This document shows positions 18,384 to 26,298 of a stretch of 46,919 bases of DNA, piece after piece. The DNA lies in assembly GCA_018242525.1 (NCBI GenBank), contig JAFEBS010000018.1:1-46919 (forward strand), read 5' to 3'. The notes beneath the pieces were generated by a model. That model saw nothing but the letters and a program-made list of their open reading frames with translations. It made no database searches and was not told the DNA's origin. This DNA comes from Planctomycetota bacterium (lineage in GTDB: Bacteria > Planctomycetota > Planctomycetia > Planctomycetales > Planctomycetaceae). Position 1 is the first letter of the stretch, and every line of letters starts with the position of its first letter. The position numbers were made by a program, and so were the translations under genes.

Positions 18384-20405
18384 TCAGTACCACCAGTAGG
18401 TCTGAATGACTTCGATCAACTCGCGGAACCAGACGAAACCAGCGATCTGATTGCCACAATGAAGTCGCGCTTTGACCTCGGCTCCATCACGAAGTGGAGG
18501 CAGGCTTTCCGGATCAAGTTCGATCACGGCACGGACAATGTGCCCATCGGCCGTCAGCTCTGTTCGCGGGCCGATACTGCGGAGCAGCCCGCTGTACCGG
18601 CGCTCAGGCTCGGTTGCGAGCACATATTCGACTCGGACCTTCGTCTCATTCGGCATTCCTGCCCGGTAACGGATGATGTAGCCGATACGATCCTCGGGAA
18701 TCCGCAACTCAATCAGCCACGGACCTTCAGGATCTATCTCCTGTAGCAGCGAGTCCCCCGCGAGTACTGTCCGATTCAACAGGGATTGCTTGACGTTCCA
18801 ACTGGTCACGATGCCATCGGCCGGCGCCACGATGCGCAGGCGATCCAGCCGCTCGCGCATCAGTTTGATTTGGTGTTCCGTGTGCTCGACAGACGAAGCG
18901 AGTTCAATCAAGCCGCTTTGCAGTTCGATTTGCTCGCGCTCTGCCAGCCTGCCGCTTCGCCGGGCCTCCAGAGATCGCTGTCGCTCCCGAAGTTGGATCA
19001 GTTGTCCGGTGAGTCCCTGGAGCTGGCTCTTCAATTCAATGTTGTCGAGCGTCACCAGCGGATCGCCTGCACTGACCCGACTGCCGTGCTCGACATGGAC
19101 TTCGCGGATGACGCCGGTTTCGGGCGCGAACAAGCAATGACGCGTCTCCGCCATCAGTTCTCCCTCGGCAGGTAATCGCAATTCCATGGGTACGGTGGCG
19201 AGTCCTGCCACGGCTGCCAGGACCAGAAATCCCATCAGCCAGCGCCCCAACCGACGTGGCCAGCGGATTTGAGCCGACCGGGTCCACCACGAAGGGATCG
19301 ATTCCAGCAGTTCAACCCGACCCAGTGTCAGGCCAACCTGCTCGGCGATGAAGCTGGCACGTTGAGCGGCGAATCTGGGCAGTTCCCCGGATTGGAACTG
19401 TTCAATGATCAGCGCCCCGCGCGGCCGCCCGGCGTCTCTGGTTTCGCCGACGGGGATTACCAGCAACTGGCTTGGATGCTCTGTTTGCATATAGGCATCC
19501 AAGGCAACTCGGTAGGCGTCTGGAACCGAGGGAGGACTCCCGTCTTTCGAATCCACCGCCGGAAGCGGAAGGCTGGTTTGGAGGACCTGGCCGCAGCGGG
19601 TGGCGGAAGTCGTCAGCATTGACAACGCCCGGACCACATTCGACCGCGGGTCAATCGTGGCAAGACCGCTCACCGACAGAATCTGAGGAGTCCGTCCCTG
19701 CAACCATCCCAGGCATACACGTTCGCAACCGATAAGCTGCCGCCCTTCGTTGACAGCAACGACCGCCAGTTCCTGAGACGTGCTGACAGCGTTCAGACGG
19801 GACAGGTATGCCCGCAATCCGGCCTCTGCGTCAACACGCTCCGCCTTCATCAGGAGTTCCTGCGATTGCATGTAATCCTGAAAAAACACGCAGACCTGAA
19901 TCAAACGAGCCAACCGCCCCTTTTTCTGTTCCCCATCAAGGATCGGACAAACCACCTCGATGACGAACTGTGCCCCCTGAGGGCCCGCGATCGGTACGCA
20001 AAACAGTTCCATTTTCAGCGGATTTGTTCCAACCGGTGTAACTTCGCCGGGGTGGAGCCGAACTGGCTTTGCGTCGCGGACGACTCCCGCCAGTAAGGAC
20101 AGGTGCGTTGACCATTCTTCGGTGTCCGTCCGCAGGCCCGATTGTTCGTGGTTGCGGTGGGCGATGACCTGAATCTCTCCATTATTCAACCGCCAGATGA
20201 AGGCTGACGGGGCGCGCAGCGCATTGCAAATCCCGTGCAGAAATGCCGGATAGAATTTCCCGACCGGCACGGAGGGGCGCGAACATCGATACAGGGCAGC
20301 CAGATTCTCGGATGACCGCTGTTGGCGTTGGGCTGCAGCGGGTTGTGGACGAGGCCCGGGCATTGGCAGTGAATCCGGCAGACGGTTCGACAGGCGGTAT
20401 AACAC
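18384..20405 (-). CDS. GAF-like / TM / HlyD adaptor protein
   Basis: A 673-residue protein. The cytoplasmic N-terminal half (about 50-365) contains one or two GAF-like sensory domains (around ELAVVAVNEGRQLIGCERVC and QLLVIPVGE..GALIIEQF). One TM helix lies at about 385-405 (WLMGFLVLAAVAGLATV), followed by a HlyD-type adaptor: lipoyl half (HCLFAPETGVIREVHVEHGS), coiled-coil hairpin (about 455-530), second lipoyl half (RIVAPADGIVTSW) and a barrel. The GTG start at 20405 lacks a clear ribosome binding site; ATG at 20363 is an alternative. It is the first gene of the operon. The GAF region may sense a ligand and gate export, which is inference. Confidence 0.8.
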   Translation of the reverse strand: MLYRLSNRLPDSLPMPGPRPQPAAAQRQQRSSENLAALYRCSRPSVPVGKFYPAFLHGICNALRAPSAFIWRLNNGEIQVIAHRNHEQSGLRTDTEEWSTHLSLLAGVVRDAKPVRLHPGEVTPVGTNPLKMELFCVPIAGPQGAQFVIEVVCPILDGEQKKGRLARLIQVCVFFQDYMQSQELLMKAERVDAEAGLRAYLSRLNAVSTSQELAVVAVNEGRQLIGCERVCLGWLQGRTPQILSVSGLATIDPRSNVVRALSMLTTSATRCGQVLQTSLPLPAVDSKDGSPPSVPDAYRVALDAYMQTEHPSQLLVIPVGETRDAGRPRGALIIEQFQSGELPRFAAQRASFIAEQVGLTLGRVELLESIPSWWTRSAQIRWPRRLGRWLMGFLVLAAVAGLATVPMELRLPAEGELMAETRHCLFAPETGVIREVHVEHGSRVSAGDPLVTLDNIELKSQLQGLTGQLIQLRERQRSLEARRSGRLAEREQIELQSGLIELASSVEHTEHQIKLMRERLDRLRIVAPADGIVTSWNVKQSLLNRTVLAGDSLLQEIDPEGPWLIELRIPEDRIGYIIRYRAGMPNETKVRVEYVLATEPERRYSGLLRSIGPRTELTADGHIVRAVIELDPESLPPLRDGAEVKARLHCGNQIAGFVWFRELIEVIQTYWWY

Positions 20406-20762
20406 GCATGATCGTGACGCTGGAACAAGTTATCGACGCATTTGCAGGGAAAGTTCGTTTAAGTGCAGCCTGTGGCCACAGTCAGACGAACTTTCGAGGA
20501 ACAGTCTTTCGTGTTCGTTACGAGATTCCGCAGCTTCTACGCTGAGGATAACTGGAAAACTCGGCACATTTTTCCGTGTTTTCCCGACCATGAAAGTCCG
20601 TAATCGCGAATCCACCAGCCAATCCATCTCACCCATTCAGACATTGCATCGCTTGGCTTGCGTGGATGTGTGCGACTGGTAACTCGGTTTGAATGTGGAA
20701 TGTGTATCCGGCGCAAGGGAGTGTAGGGGTGTGATTTCAGGCATAAGTGCGGGAGCCATTGA
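20406..20762. promoter_or_regulatory. Divergent intergenic region between adaptor operon and LEPR-XLL genes
   Basis: This 357-nt stretch holds no gene. It must contain the promoters of the minus-strand adaptor operon and of the plus-strand LEPR-XLL gene, so shared regulation is possible. The last 17 nt (20746-20762, AGTGCGGGAGCCATTGA) contain the ribosome binding site GGGAG and recur exactly at 22505-22521 before the second LEPR-XLL gene. No operator or -35/-10 pair was identified with confidence. Confidence 0.45.
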
Positions 20763-22103
20763 ATGAATCAGCAGTTTGGGCAAGGTTTTGAGAGTTTGGA
20801 AGAACGAACACTGTTGGCGGCCAACGTCACGGCGACGCTGGTCGGCAACACCTTGATCGTCTCGGGCGATGCCTCAGCCAACGACATCAGCCTTGATGGA
20901 TATGGCGTCGCAGGTAGCGTGCATGTTTCCGTCTTCAACGGCCAGACATTAAAGGTGAACGGTGGCACGACTCTGGATTCGTCAGACGGCGTTTTCACGG
21001 GGGTGAAGAACATCGTTCTGCAGGGGAACGGCGGGGACGACAGTCTGAACGTCTATGACGTGAATATCGCTGGAAACCTCACTGTGAACGGTGGTGCGGG
21101 TACAGATTCCATCGAAGTGGAATCGTTCAACTTCAACACGTTCATTGGCGGGAACGTGGTTCTGAACGGCGGTACTGGTCTGAATGATGGTATCGAGGTC
21201 GAGACCGAAAATGACGCGAATCTGACAATTGGCGGCGACCTCACCATGACCAATCTGGGCGGCTACGGCGGTCTGGAGGTTGTCACTGAGGGGTATGGCA
21301 ACATTGCCATCGGTGGTAACGTCGTCATGAACGAGCTTTCTGGAGTCGGGGGTTACGGTTGGGCGCAGATTCGAACGGACGACACCGGATCAATTACGAT
21401 CGGAAAATCAGTCGTGATGAACGGTGGCGCCGGTGATGACAACCTCGGCATCTTTGCGGGCTACGGCGCCTACTACGGCAGCGACAAGCTGCAAATCTCG
21501 ATCGCCGGCAGTGTTCTGATGAACGGCGGTGCCGGGAACGATCATACGCTGATCACCGCGTATGGCTTCTACGGTTACTATGGCCATGTCAGCAGCAACA
21601 TCGACATCGGTGGCAGTGTCACACAGACCGGTGGAGTCGGTAATGACGTCATGTCCGTTGGCGGAATTGAAGCCCACGTCCACATTGGTGGCAACCTGAC
21701 GGAACTCGGCGGCGCCGGCAATGATTCCATGAGTGCCTTCGCCTACGGTTTTGAGTATGGATCTGTCTCTATTTCTGGCAATGTCCTGGCAGATGGCGGA
21801 GCTGGAAATGACTTTATCGGAGCCTATGGCATTACCGTGGGTGGAAATGCCCTGGCACTGGGTGGTATCGGCAACGACTCCATCGAAATCGACAACAGCA
21901 GCATTAACGGTGATGCCAGCGTGTTGGGCGGTGCGGGCAACGATACCATCTGTGCCGAGTACAACTCCATAGGGGGTAACGTTGGCGTCATTGGCGGTGC
22001 TGGATTCGATTCGGCGTACAATGGGCCGAATAAAGTGAGTGGAGCGATTTTCGTATCGAGCATCGAGAATCCGTTGGAGTCTTGCCCGTTCAATCCTCGT
22101 TGA
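20763..22103 (+). CDS. LEPR-XLL-type protein with RTX-like GGxGND repeats, paralogue 1
   Basis: The N-terminus carries ESLEERTLLAAN, matching the planctomycete LEPR-XLL motif found at the start of many large surface or secreted proteins; a normal Sec signal peptide is not apparent. The rest of the 446 residues is a regular beta-helix-like array in which IxxGGNVxxNGGAG alternates with RTX-like turns (NGGAGDDNL, GGAGNDHT, GGAGNDSM, GGIGNDSI, GGAGNDTI). GGxGxD turns bind calcium in RTX proteins; spacing here is about 20-35 residues, longer than the 9-residue classical RTX repeat, so calcium binding is inference. A cysteine lies near the C-terminus (ESCPF). It is divergent from the adaptor operon and tandem with a close paralogue. 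Confidence 0.8.
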   Translation: MNQQFGQGFESLEERTLLAANVTATLVGNTLIVSGDASANDISLDGYGVAGSVHVSVFNGQTLKVNGGTTLDSSDGVFTGVKNIVLQGNGGDDSLNVYDVNIAGNLTVNGGAGTDSIEVESFNFNTFIGGNVVLNGGTGLNDGIEVETENDANLTIGGDLTMTNLGGYGGLEVVTEGYGNIAIGGNVVMNELSGVGGYGWAQIRTDDTGSITIGKSVVMNGGAGDDNLGIFAGYGAYYGSDKLQISIAGSVLMNGGAGNDHTLITAYGFYGYYGHVSSNIDIGGSVTQTGGVGNDVMSVGGIEAHVHIGGNLTELGGAGNDSMSAFAYGFEYGSVSISGNVLADGGAGNDFIGAYGITVGGNALALGGIGNDSIEIDNSSINGDASVLGGAGNDTICAEYNSIGGNVGVIGGAGFDSAYNGPNKVSGAIFVSSIENPLESCPFNPR

Positions 22104-22131
22104 TTTGACGATTCGGTGAATGCAGACGCGA

Positions 22132-22170
22132 CGGCCCCGGCTTCCTCAAGAAGCTGGGGTCGCTGCTTTT
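22132..22170 (+). terminator. Rho-independent terminator of LEPR-XLL gene 1
   Basis: A 13-bp stem with two G-T pairs (22132-22144 with 22150-22162, core CCCCGGCTTC/GAAGCTGGGG) and a 5-nt loop is followed by CTGCTTTT. It lies 29 nt after the stop. The same design recurs after the second paralogue. Confidence 0.85.
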
Positions 22171-22521
22171 CTACCCGAGCGATTGATCGTTCCGTTTTCA
22201 CTGCCCAGGTGAATTGACGCAAGCCACAAAGCACATGTCCCTTATGTCGAATTCACACAAAATCAGACGACCGTTTGAGCCACGGACAAATGCGAAGAAT
22301 CGTTAAAATAGGCAGATTTATTCTTGTGTTCACAGGTTCTTCATGGAAGACTTTCTTACGAACACGTCACCTCTTCCCATTCAGCCGAATCGCATCCGGT
22401 CGCCCCAACATCCCCAGCATGCGCTGGTTTGAACATTTGGTTGAGTCCGAGAGGTTGTACGCCGTTGCGAAGGTCTTGGTCGTTTATGTGTCTTGGTCAA
22501 CCTTAGTGCGGGAGCCATTGA
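22171..22521 (+). promoter_or_regulatory. Spacer between LEPR-XLL paralogues with duplicated leader
   Basis: No gene is recognised in this 351-nt stretch. Because a terminator precedes it, gene 2 probably has its own promoter here; TTAAAATAGGC near 22303 is AT-rich and a candidate, but unproven. The final 17 nt (22505-22521) repeat the leader of gene 1 exactly, while the sequence further upstream shows no obvious similarity, so the leader marks the left edge of the duplicated unit. Confidence 0.45.
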
Positions 22522-23883
22522 ATGAATCAGCAGTTTGGACAGGGATTTGAGAGTCTGGAAGAACGAACGCTGTTGGCGGCCAACGTCACGGCGACGCTGG
22601 TCGGTAACACCTTGATCGTCTCGGGCGATGCCACAGCCAACGACATCAACATTGATGGATACGGTGTCGCGGGCGGCGTCCATGTTGCCGTCTTGAACGG
22701 CCAGACATTGAAGGTGAACGGGGGCACGGCTCTGGATTCGTCGGACGGTGTATTCACGGGCGTGAAGAACATCGTCGTGCAGGGGAACGCCGGGGACGAC
22801 AGTCTGAACGTCTATGACGTGAATATCGCTGGAAACCTGACTGTGAACGGCGGGGCCGGCACAGACTTCATCGAAGTGGAATCATACGACTTCAATACGT
22901 TCATTGGCGGGAACGTGGTTTTGAACGGCGGCACTGGTTTGAATGACGGTATCGAGGTCGAGACAGAGTCTGAGTTGAGCGCCAATCTGACAATCGGCGG
23001 CGACCTGATCATGACCAATCTCGGCGGCTACGGCGGACTGCAATTGATCGCCGAGGGATATGGAAACATTGCCATCGGTGGCAACGTCATCATGAATGAG
23101 CTCTCCGGATTGGGAGGCTACGGCTGGGCCGAGATTCGTACTGACGACGCCGGATCAATTTCGATCGGACAGTCGGTCATCATGAATGGCGGTGCCGGGG
23201 ATGACAACCTCGGAATCTTCGCGGGATATGGTAGCTACTACGGCAGCGACAAGCTGCAAATCTCGATCGGCGGCAGCGTCGTGATGAACGGCGGTGCCGG
23301 GAACGATCACACACAGATCACTGCGTATGGCTTCTATGGTTACTATGGGCATGTCGGCAGCAACATCGACATCGGTGGTGATGTCACGATGACCGGTGGA
23401 GCCGGAAATGACGTGATCTCCGTCGGCGGCATCGGTGCGTCTGTAAATATTCATGGAAGCCTGACGCAACTCGGCGGTGCCGGCAATGACCTCATGGGTG
23501 CCTTCGCAATCAACTCTTATGGTTCCGTCAGCATTGGCGGTAATGTTCTGGCGGATGGCGGTGCCGGAAATGACATCATGGGAGCCTATGGAGTCACTGT
23601 TGCAGGCAGTGCCCTGATTCTGGGTGGCATTGGCAACGACAGCATCGGGATCGATAGCAGCAGTGTGAACGGGAATGTTTCGGTGCTAAGCGGCGCAGGG
23701 AATGACACGATTTGTCTTGAGGACAACTTTGTGGGGGGCAACGCCGCAATCTTTGGTGGGCCCGGAGATGATTCGGCCTACATTGGTCCCAACCAAGTGC
23801 TTGGTGCGAACGTTGTATCGAGCATTGAGCACCAGTTGAATTACTGCCCGATTCCTTCTCCGTTTGGGCACAACGAGACTTGA
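22522..23883 (+). CDS. LEPR-XLL-type protein with RTX-like GGxGND repeats, paralogue 2
   Basis: A 453-residue tandem paralogue of the gene at 20763. Over the first 100 residues only 9 differ by eye (91% identity), including an identical ESLEERTLLAAN segment, and the repeat array keeps the same order (NGGAGDDNL, GGAGNDHT, GGAGNDVI, GGAGNDLM, GGAGNDIM, GGIGNDSI, GGAGNDTI, GGPGDDSA). The two differ most at the C-terminus, where this copy ends LNYCPIPSPFGHNET but keeps the Cys-Pro pair. A three-residue insertion (ELS) near position 153 is also visible. The role is probably secreted or cell-surface, as for paralogue 1. Whether the two are redundant or functionally split cannot be told from sequence. 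Confidence 0.8.
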   Translation: MNQQFGQGFESLEERTLLAANVTATLVGNTLIVSGDATANDINIDGYGVAGGVHVAVLNGQTLKVNGGTALDSSDGVFTGVKNIVVQGNAGDDSLNVYDVNIAGNLTVNGGAGTDFIEVESYDFNTFIGGNVVLNGGTGLNDGIEVETESELSANLTIGGDLIMTNLGGYGGLQLIAEGYGNIAIGGNVIMNELSGLGGYGWAEIRTDDAGSISIGQSVIMNGGAGDDNLGIFAGYGSYYGSDKLQISIGGSVVMNGGAGNDHTQITAYGFYGYYGHVGSNIDIGGDVTMTGGAGNDVISVGGIGASVNIHGSLTQLGGAGNDLMGAFAINSYGSVSIGGNVLADGGAGNDIMGAYGVTVAGSALILGGIGNDSIGIDSSSVNGNVSVLSGAGNDTICLEDNFVGGNAAIFGGPGDDSAYIGPNQVLGANVVSSIEHQLNYCPIPSPFGHNET

Positions 23884-23916
23884 TTGCGGACACGCAACGA
23901 TTGAATCTGCAGTCGA

Positions 23917-23953
23917 CGGCCCCGGTTTCTGCCAGAAACCGGGGCCGCTTTTT
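23917..23953 (+). terminator. Rho-independent terminator of LEPR-XLL gene 2
   Basis: A perfect 14-bp stem (23917-23930 with 23934-23947, CGGCCCCGGTTTCT) with a 3-nt loop is followed by CTTTTT. It lies 33 nt after the stop at 23883 and resembles the terminator after paralogue 1, consistent with duplication of the whole unit. Confidence 0.92.
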
Positions 23954-23990
23954 ATGCCGTCAGTCCAAGCAGCCCGTGGAAAAAGGGGCA

Positions 23991-24023
23991 GACCCTTTGG
24001 CGGGCAATGGATCCACCTTGAAA
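23991..24023 (+). repeat. Dispersed 33-nt repeat, copy X
   Basis: The block begins GACCCTTTGGCGGGCAAT and ends CACCTTGAAA. It matches 45688-45720 in the same orientation at 30 of 33 positions. It is preceded by AAAAGGGGCA. Both copies lie between genes next to a terminator or hairpin. It looks like a REP-type intergenic element. Confidence 0.7.
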
Positions 24024-24073
24024 ATCGCATGCCCGCAGAGATGGGCTCCCCCCTCATTCCGCGGGCTGCTGGC

Positions 24074-25279
24074 TCATGCCTTCGCGGAAGGCGCAACCAG
24101 GAACGGTTCCAACACAGCCGTAGCACGGTCGACATAGTCGTTTGCCCGGCCGGCATACTTGGCGGCCAGCGCTTGAGCCGCAGCTCGATACTGCGGGTTC
24201 TGAACCAGTTGATCCAGCTGGGGCGCGATGTCTTCGACCATGTTCGGGCGGACAGTCACTCCCAGTCCCAACCGCTGAAAATTGTTCGCGACCAGCGTCT
24301 GTTCCAGTTGCAACGGGATCGCCATCAACGGGCAACCTTGAACCAGCAGCCGTACAGATGTTGTCAGGTTCGCGTTGGTAATTGCAAAATGGCTTTCCCG
24401 CCCCATCTGGGGGATGTCGATTGTCGGCGGTACGAAGCGCAGTGTCTGCGACGTAAACTTGTGCCGATGCGCTTTTGTAATCCCGTCGCAGGCAACAATG
24501 GTTGGATATCCCCGCTGCTGAAGTTGCGTCAGCAGCGTTTCCAGCGTTTGAAATGGCTTCAGATAAGCAAACACTCGAGGCCCATCGCCGGCCGGCCAGG
24601 TGCCCTTGGCACGCGGTGGATCCGGCGGCAACCCCAGGAATTCCGCCGGACCTCGATTCGGATAATGGTCGAATTCCGGCAGGGATCGAAAGATCTTCCC
24701 GGCCACTTCATGAAAGATCTGGGCCAGACTGGTGAGCGGTGCGAGTTGATGCACGGCGATGGCAGCATTAATTCCTTTCAGAAGTTGCGCCTCCTCTTCC
24801 GCCAGCTTTTCGGGCGTGAGCAGGTGAGCCACCATGGCAAACGGGGGAAACGGGCTGACGTTGGGAGGAATGAAAAACCCCGTACCTGTCACAATGGCCG
24901 GGATTCCCAGCCCGCGCAGAGCCAGCAGGGCCGTCGGGCAGTAATCGACAAGAGCCACGCGGGGGCGGGTCACGGCGAAAATGTTCCTCCACGCAGAAAT
25001 CCGGGCTGCCAGACCGGTGGGATCCCCCAATCCGGTGTTGTGCAGAATCTGCGCGAAGTTCACGGTGGGATTGAACGTTGTGTCGGGACGGCTTTGTGGA
25101 GTCGGAGCCTGCCAGTAATGAAACGGCAGTCCGTCGAACGCTTTGGCGGCCCGTGTCAGGTCGCGGACGGCAATATGGACGCTGTGTCCTTTCTCGCGCA
25201 GCCGTGCCAACACCTCGCGATGAGGCGTCAAATGCCCATATCCCGCACCGAGTTCCCAGCAGAACAAGATCGAAGCCAT
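24074..25279 (-). CDS. GT1/UGT-like glycosyltransferase
   Basis: A GT-B fold glycosyltransferase of about 401 residues. The N-terminus (LGAGYGHLTPHREVLARLRE) is the Rossmann start of the acceptor domain, and the C-terminal donor domain carries NANLTTSVRLLVQGCPLMAIP and LEQTLVANNFQRLGLG, which correspond to the nucleotide-sugar binding segment of MGT/UGT enzymes. It would transfer a sugar from a UDP/TDP-type donor to a lipid or small molecule. The ATG at 25279 is chosen because AAGG lies 6 nt upstream; an ATG at 25285 overlaps the upstream stop (ATGA) and would add two residues. It is translationally coupled to the sulfotransferase gene, suggesting glycosylation and sulfation of the same product. 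Confidence 0.8.
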   Translation of the reverse strand: MASILFCWELGAGYGHLTPHREVLARLREKGHSVHIAVRDLTRAAKAFDGLPFHYWQAPTPQSRPDTTFNPTVNFAQILHNTGLGDPTGLAARISAWRNIFAVTRPRVALVDYCPTALLALRGLGIPAIVTGTGFFIPPNVSPFPPFAMVAHLLTPEKLAEEEAQLLKGINAAIAVHQLAPLTSLAQIFHEVAGKIFRSLPEFDHYPNRGPAEFLGLPPDPPRAKGTWPAGDGPRVFAYLKPFQTLETLLTQLQQRGYPTIVACDGITKAHRHKFTSQTLRFVPPTIDIPQMGRESHFAITNANLTTSVRLLVQGCPLMAIPLQLEQTLVANNFQRLGLGVTVRPNMVEDIAPQLDQLVQNPQYRAAAQALAAKYAGRANDYVDRATAVLEPFLVAPSAKA

Positions 25280-25281
25280 GG

Positions 25282-25965
25282 TCATCCTTGTTGATGGCGG
25301 TTGATGAAACTGCAAAACTCATCCCAGTTCTCAACATAGCTTTCCGCCGATGTGGGAGGTTTCGGGTTGAGCAATCGGATTGGCCGTTGAAAGAACGCAT
25401 CGAGCGCGGGACACGAAAACTCAGAGCGACACAGATCCTCGTACTGCAGGTGAATGGCACCAACCAGCGACCGCAACTGACTTTCGCACTGCAGCAGATA
25501 ACGCAAATGGCCAATCGCTCGCTGCTCGTACGCGGGGCCGAAGGTCAGGCGATTGGATTGTTCTCCTCCCTCGCGCCGCCAAGTCCCCGCATCAAATGCC
25601 ATCAGGAAGCTGGCAATTGTCGATGGAATGTCCGCGCGTTTGAGTGTGATGAACTGCAGGTTCGGCTGTGCCGCGAACTCACCCAGACGCTGGTGCCGTT
25701 CAGGCATCGATTTGAAGCCGGCATACGGTGCATTCAGATTGCTTTCGTAGAATGCGTGGATCAACGACAGTTCGTCAGTGACCGGCAATCCTGTCAACTG
25801 CTGGTACTGCTGTGCATAGAGCCCCCGACGCCGCGGATGCAGAATCTCATTGTCTTTGCAATCCACCTGCTTGTGCGGTACGGCGATGTCGTCATATCGG
25901 GCCAGAGCATCCATCAGTGCGGTGGATCCGGCACGTCCCGATGTCAGTACACAGAACCGCTTCAT
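25282..25965 (-). CDS. Sulfotransferase family protein
   Basis: About 227 residues from the ATG at 25965, which places the first beta strand and the PAPS-binding loop at the N-terminus as usual (MKRFCVLTSGRAGSTALMDA; loop SGRAGST at 9-15). GGGAA lies 10 nt upstream. An ATG at 26022 would add 19 residues and cannot be excluded. A 3'-phosphate-binding region is suggested by the ITLKRADIPSTIASFLMAF segment. The overall look recalls Stf0-type sulfotransferases that sulfate sugars of glycolipids (established for mycobacterial Stf0); the substrate here is unknown. It is the first gene of a two-gene operon with the glycosyltransferase. Confidence 0.75.
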   Translation of the reverse strand: MKRFCVLTSGRAGSTALMDALARYDDIAVPHKQVDCKDNEILHPRRRGLYAQQYQQLTGLPVTDELSLIHAFYESNLNAPYAGFKSMPERHQRLGEFAAQPNLQFITLKRADIPSTIASFLMAFDAGTWRREGGEQSNRLTFGPAYEQRAIGHLRYLLQCESQLRSLVGAIHLQYEDLCRSEFSCPALDAFFQRPIRLLNPKPPTSAESYVENWDEFCSFINRHQQG

Positions 25966-26298
25966 GGCAAATGATTTCCCGTTGGCTTGTTGATTAACCG
26001 GTGGCATCAACTCAAGACTCATCTCGTACAGTTTCAGATCGCACGGAAGGACAGCTTTCTAGAGACTTTCGGATCGAAATCTTCGGGCAAAATGGGTAAG
26101 ACGTGTCGGCACCCTGCGAAGCGGCGGCTTTTGCCGATTCCCGGCCGAGGCTCGACTTAGGTCCCGTCAGACCGGTGCCGAGAAGTCACAAATTGGTTCA
26201 GAGTGCAATGAGTGAACTTCTGCCACTTCGACCGAATCCGATGTTATTCCTGGATTTCGCCTGCTTTTTGATTTGAATCCATCATCGCCGAGTTCCCC
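25966..26298. other. Divergent intergenic region, sulfotransferase and acyl-AMP ligase
   Basis: No gene, repeat or strong hairpin is seen apart from the possible 19-codon N-terminal extension of the sulfotransferase (25966-26022). Promoters for both directions should lie here. Confidence 0.4.

Noticed and set aside
20763..23883. Classical RTX toxins with type I secretion signal
   Set aside because: Repeat spacing is about 20-35 residues instead of 9, no ABC transporter is nearby and the C-terminus lacks a typical RTX secretion signal; only the GGxGND turns are RTX-like.
23864..25294. A 476-codon plus-strand frame over the glycosyltransferase
   Set aside because: Antisense to a well-supported gene, begins inside the LEPR-XLL gene and runs through a strong terminator; no protein-like features.
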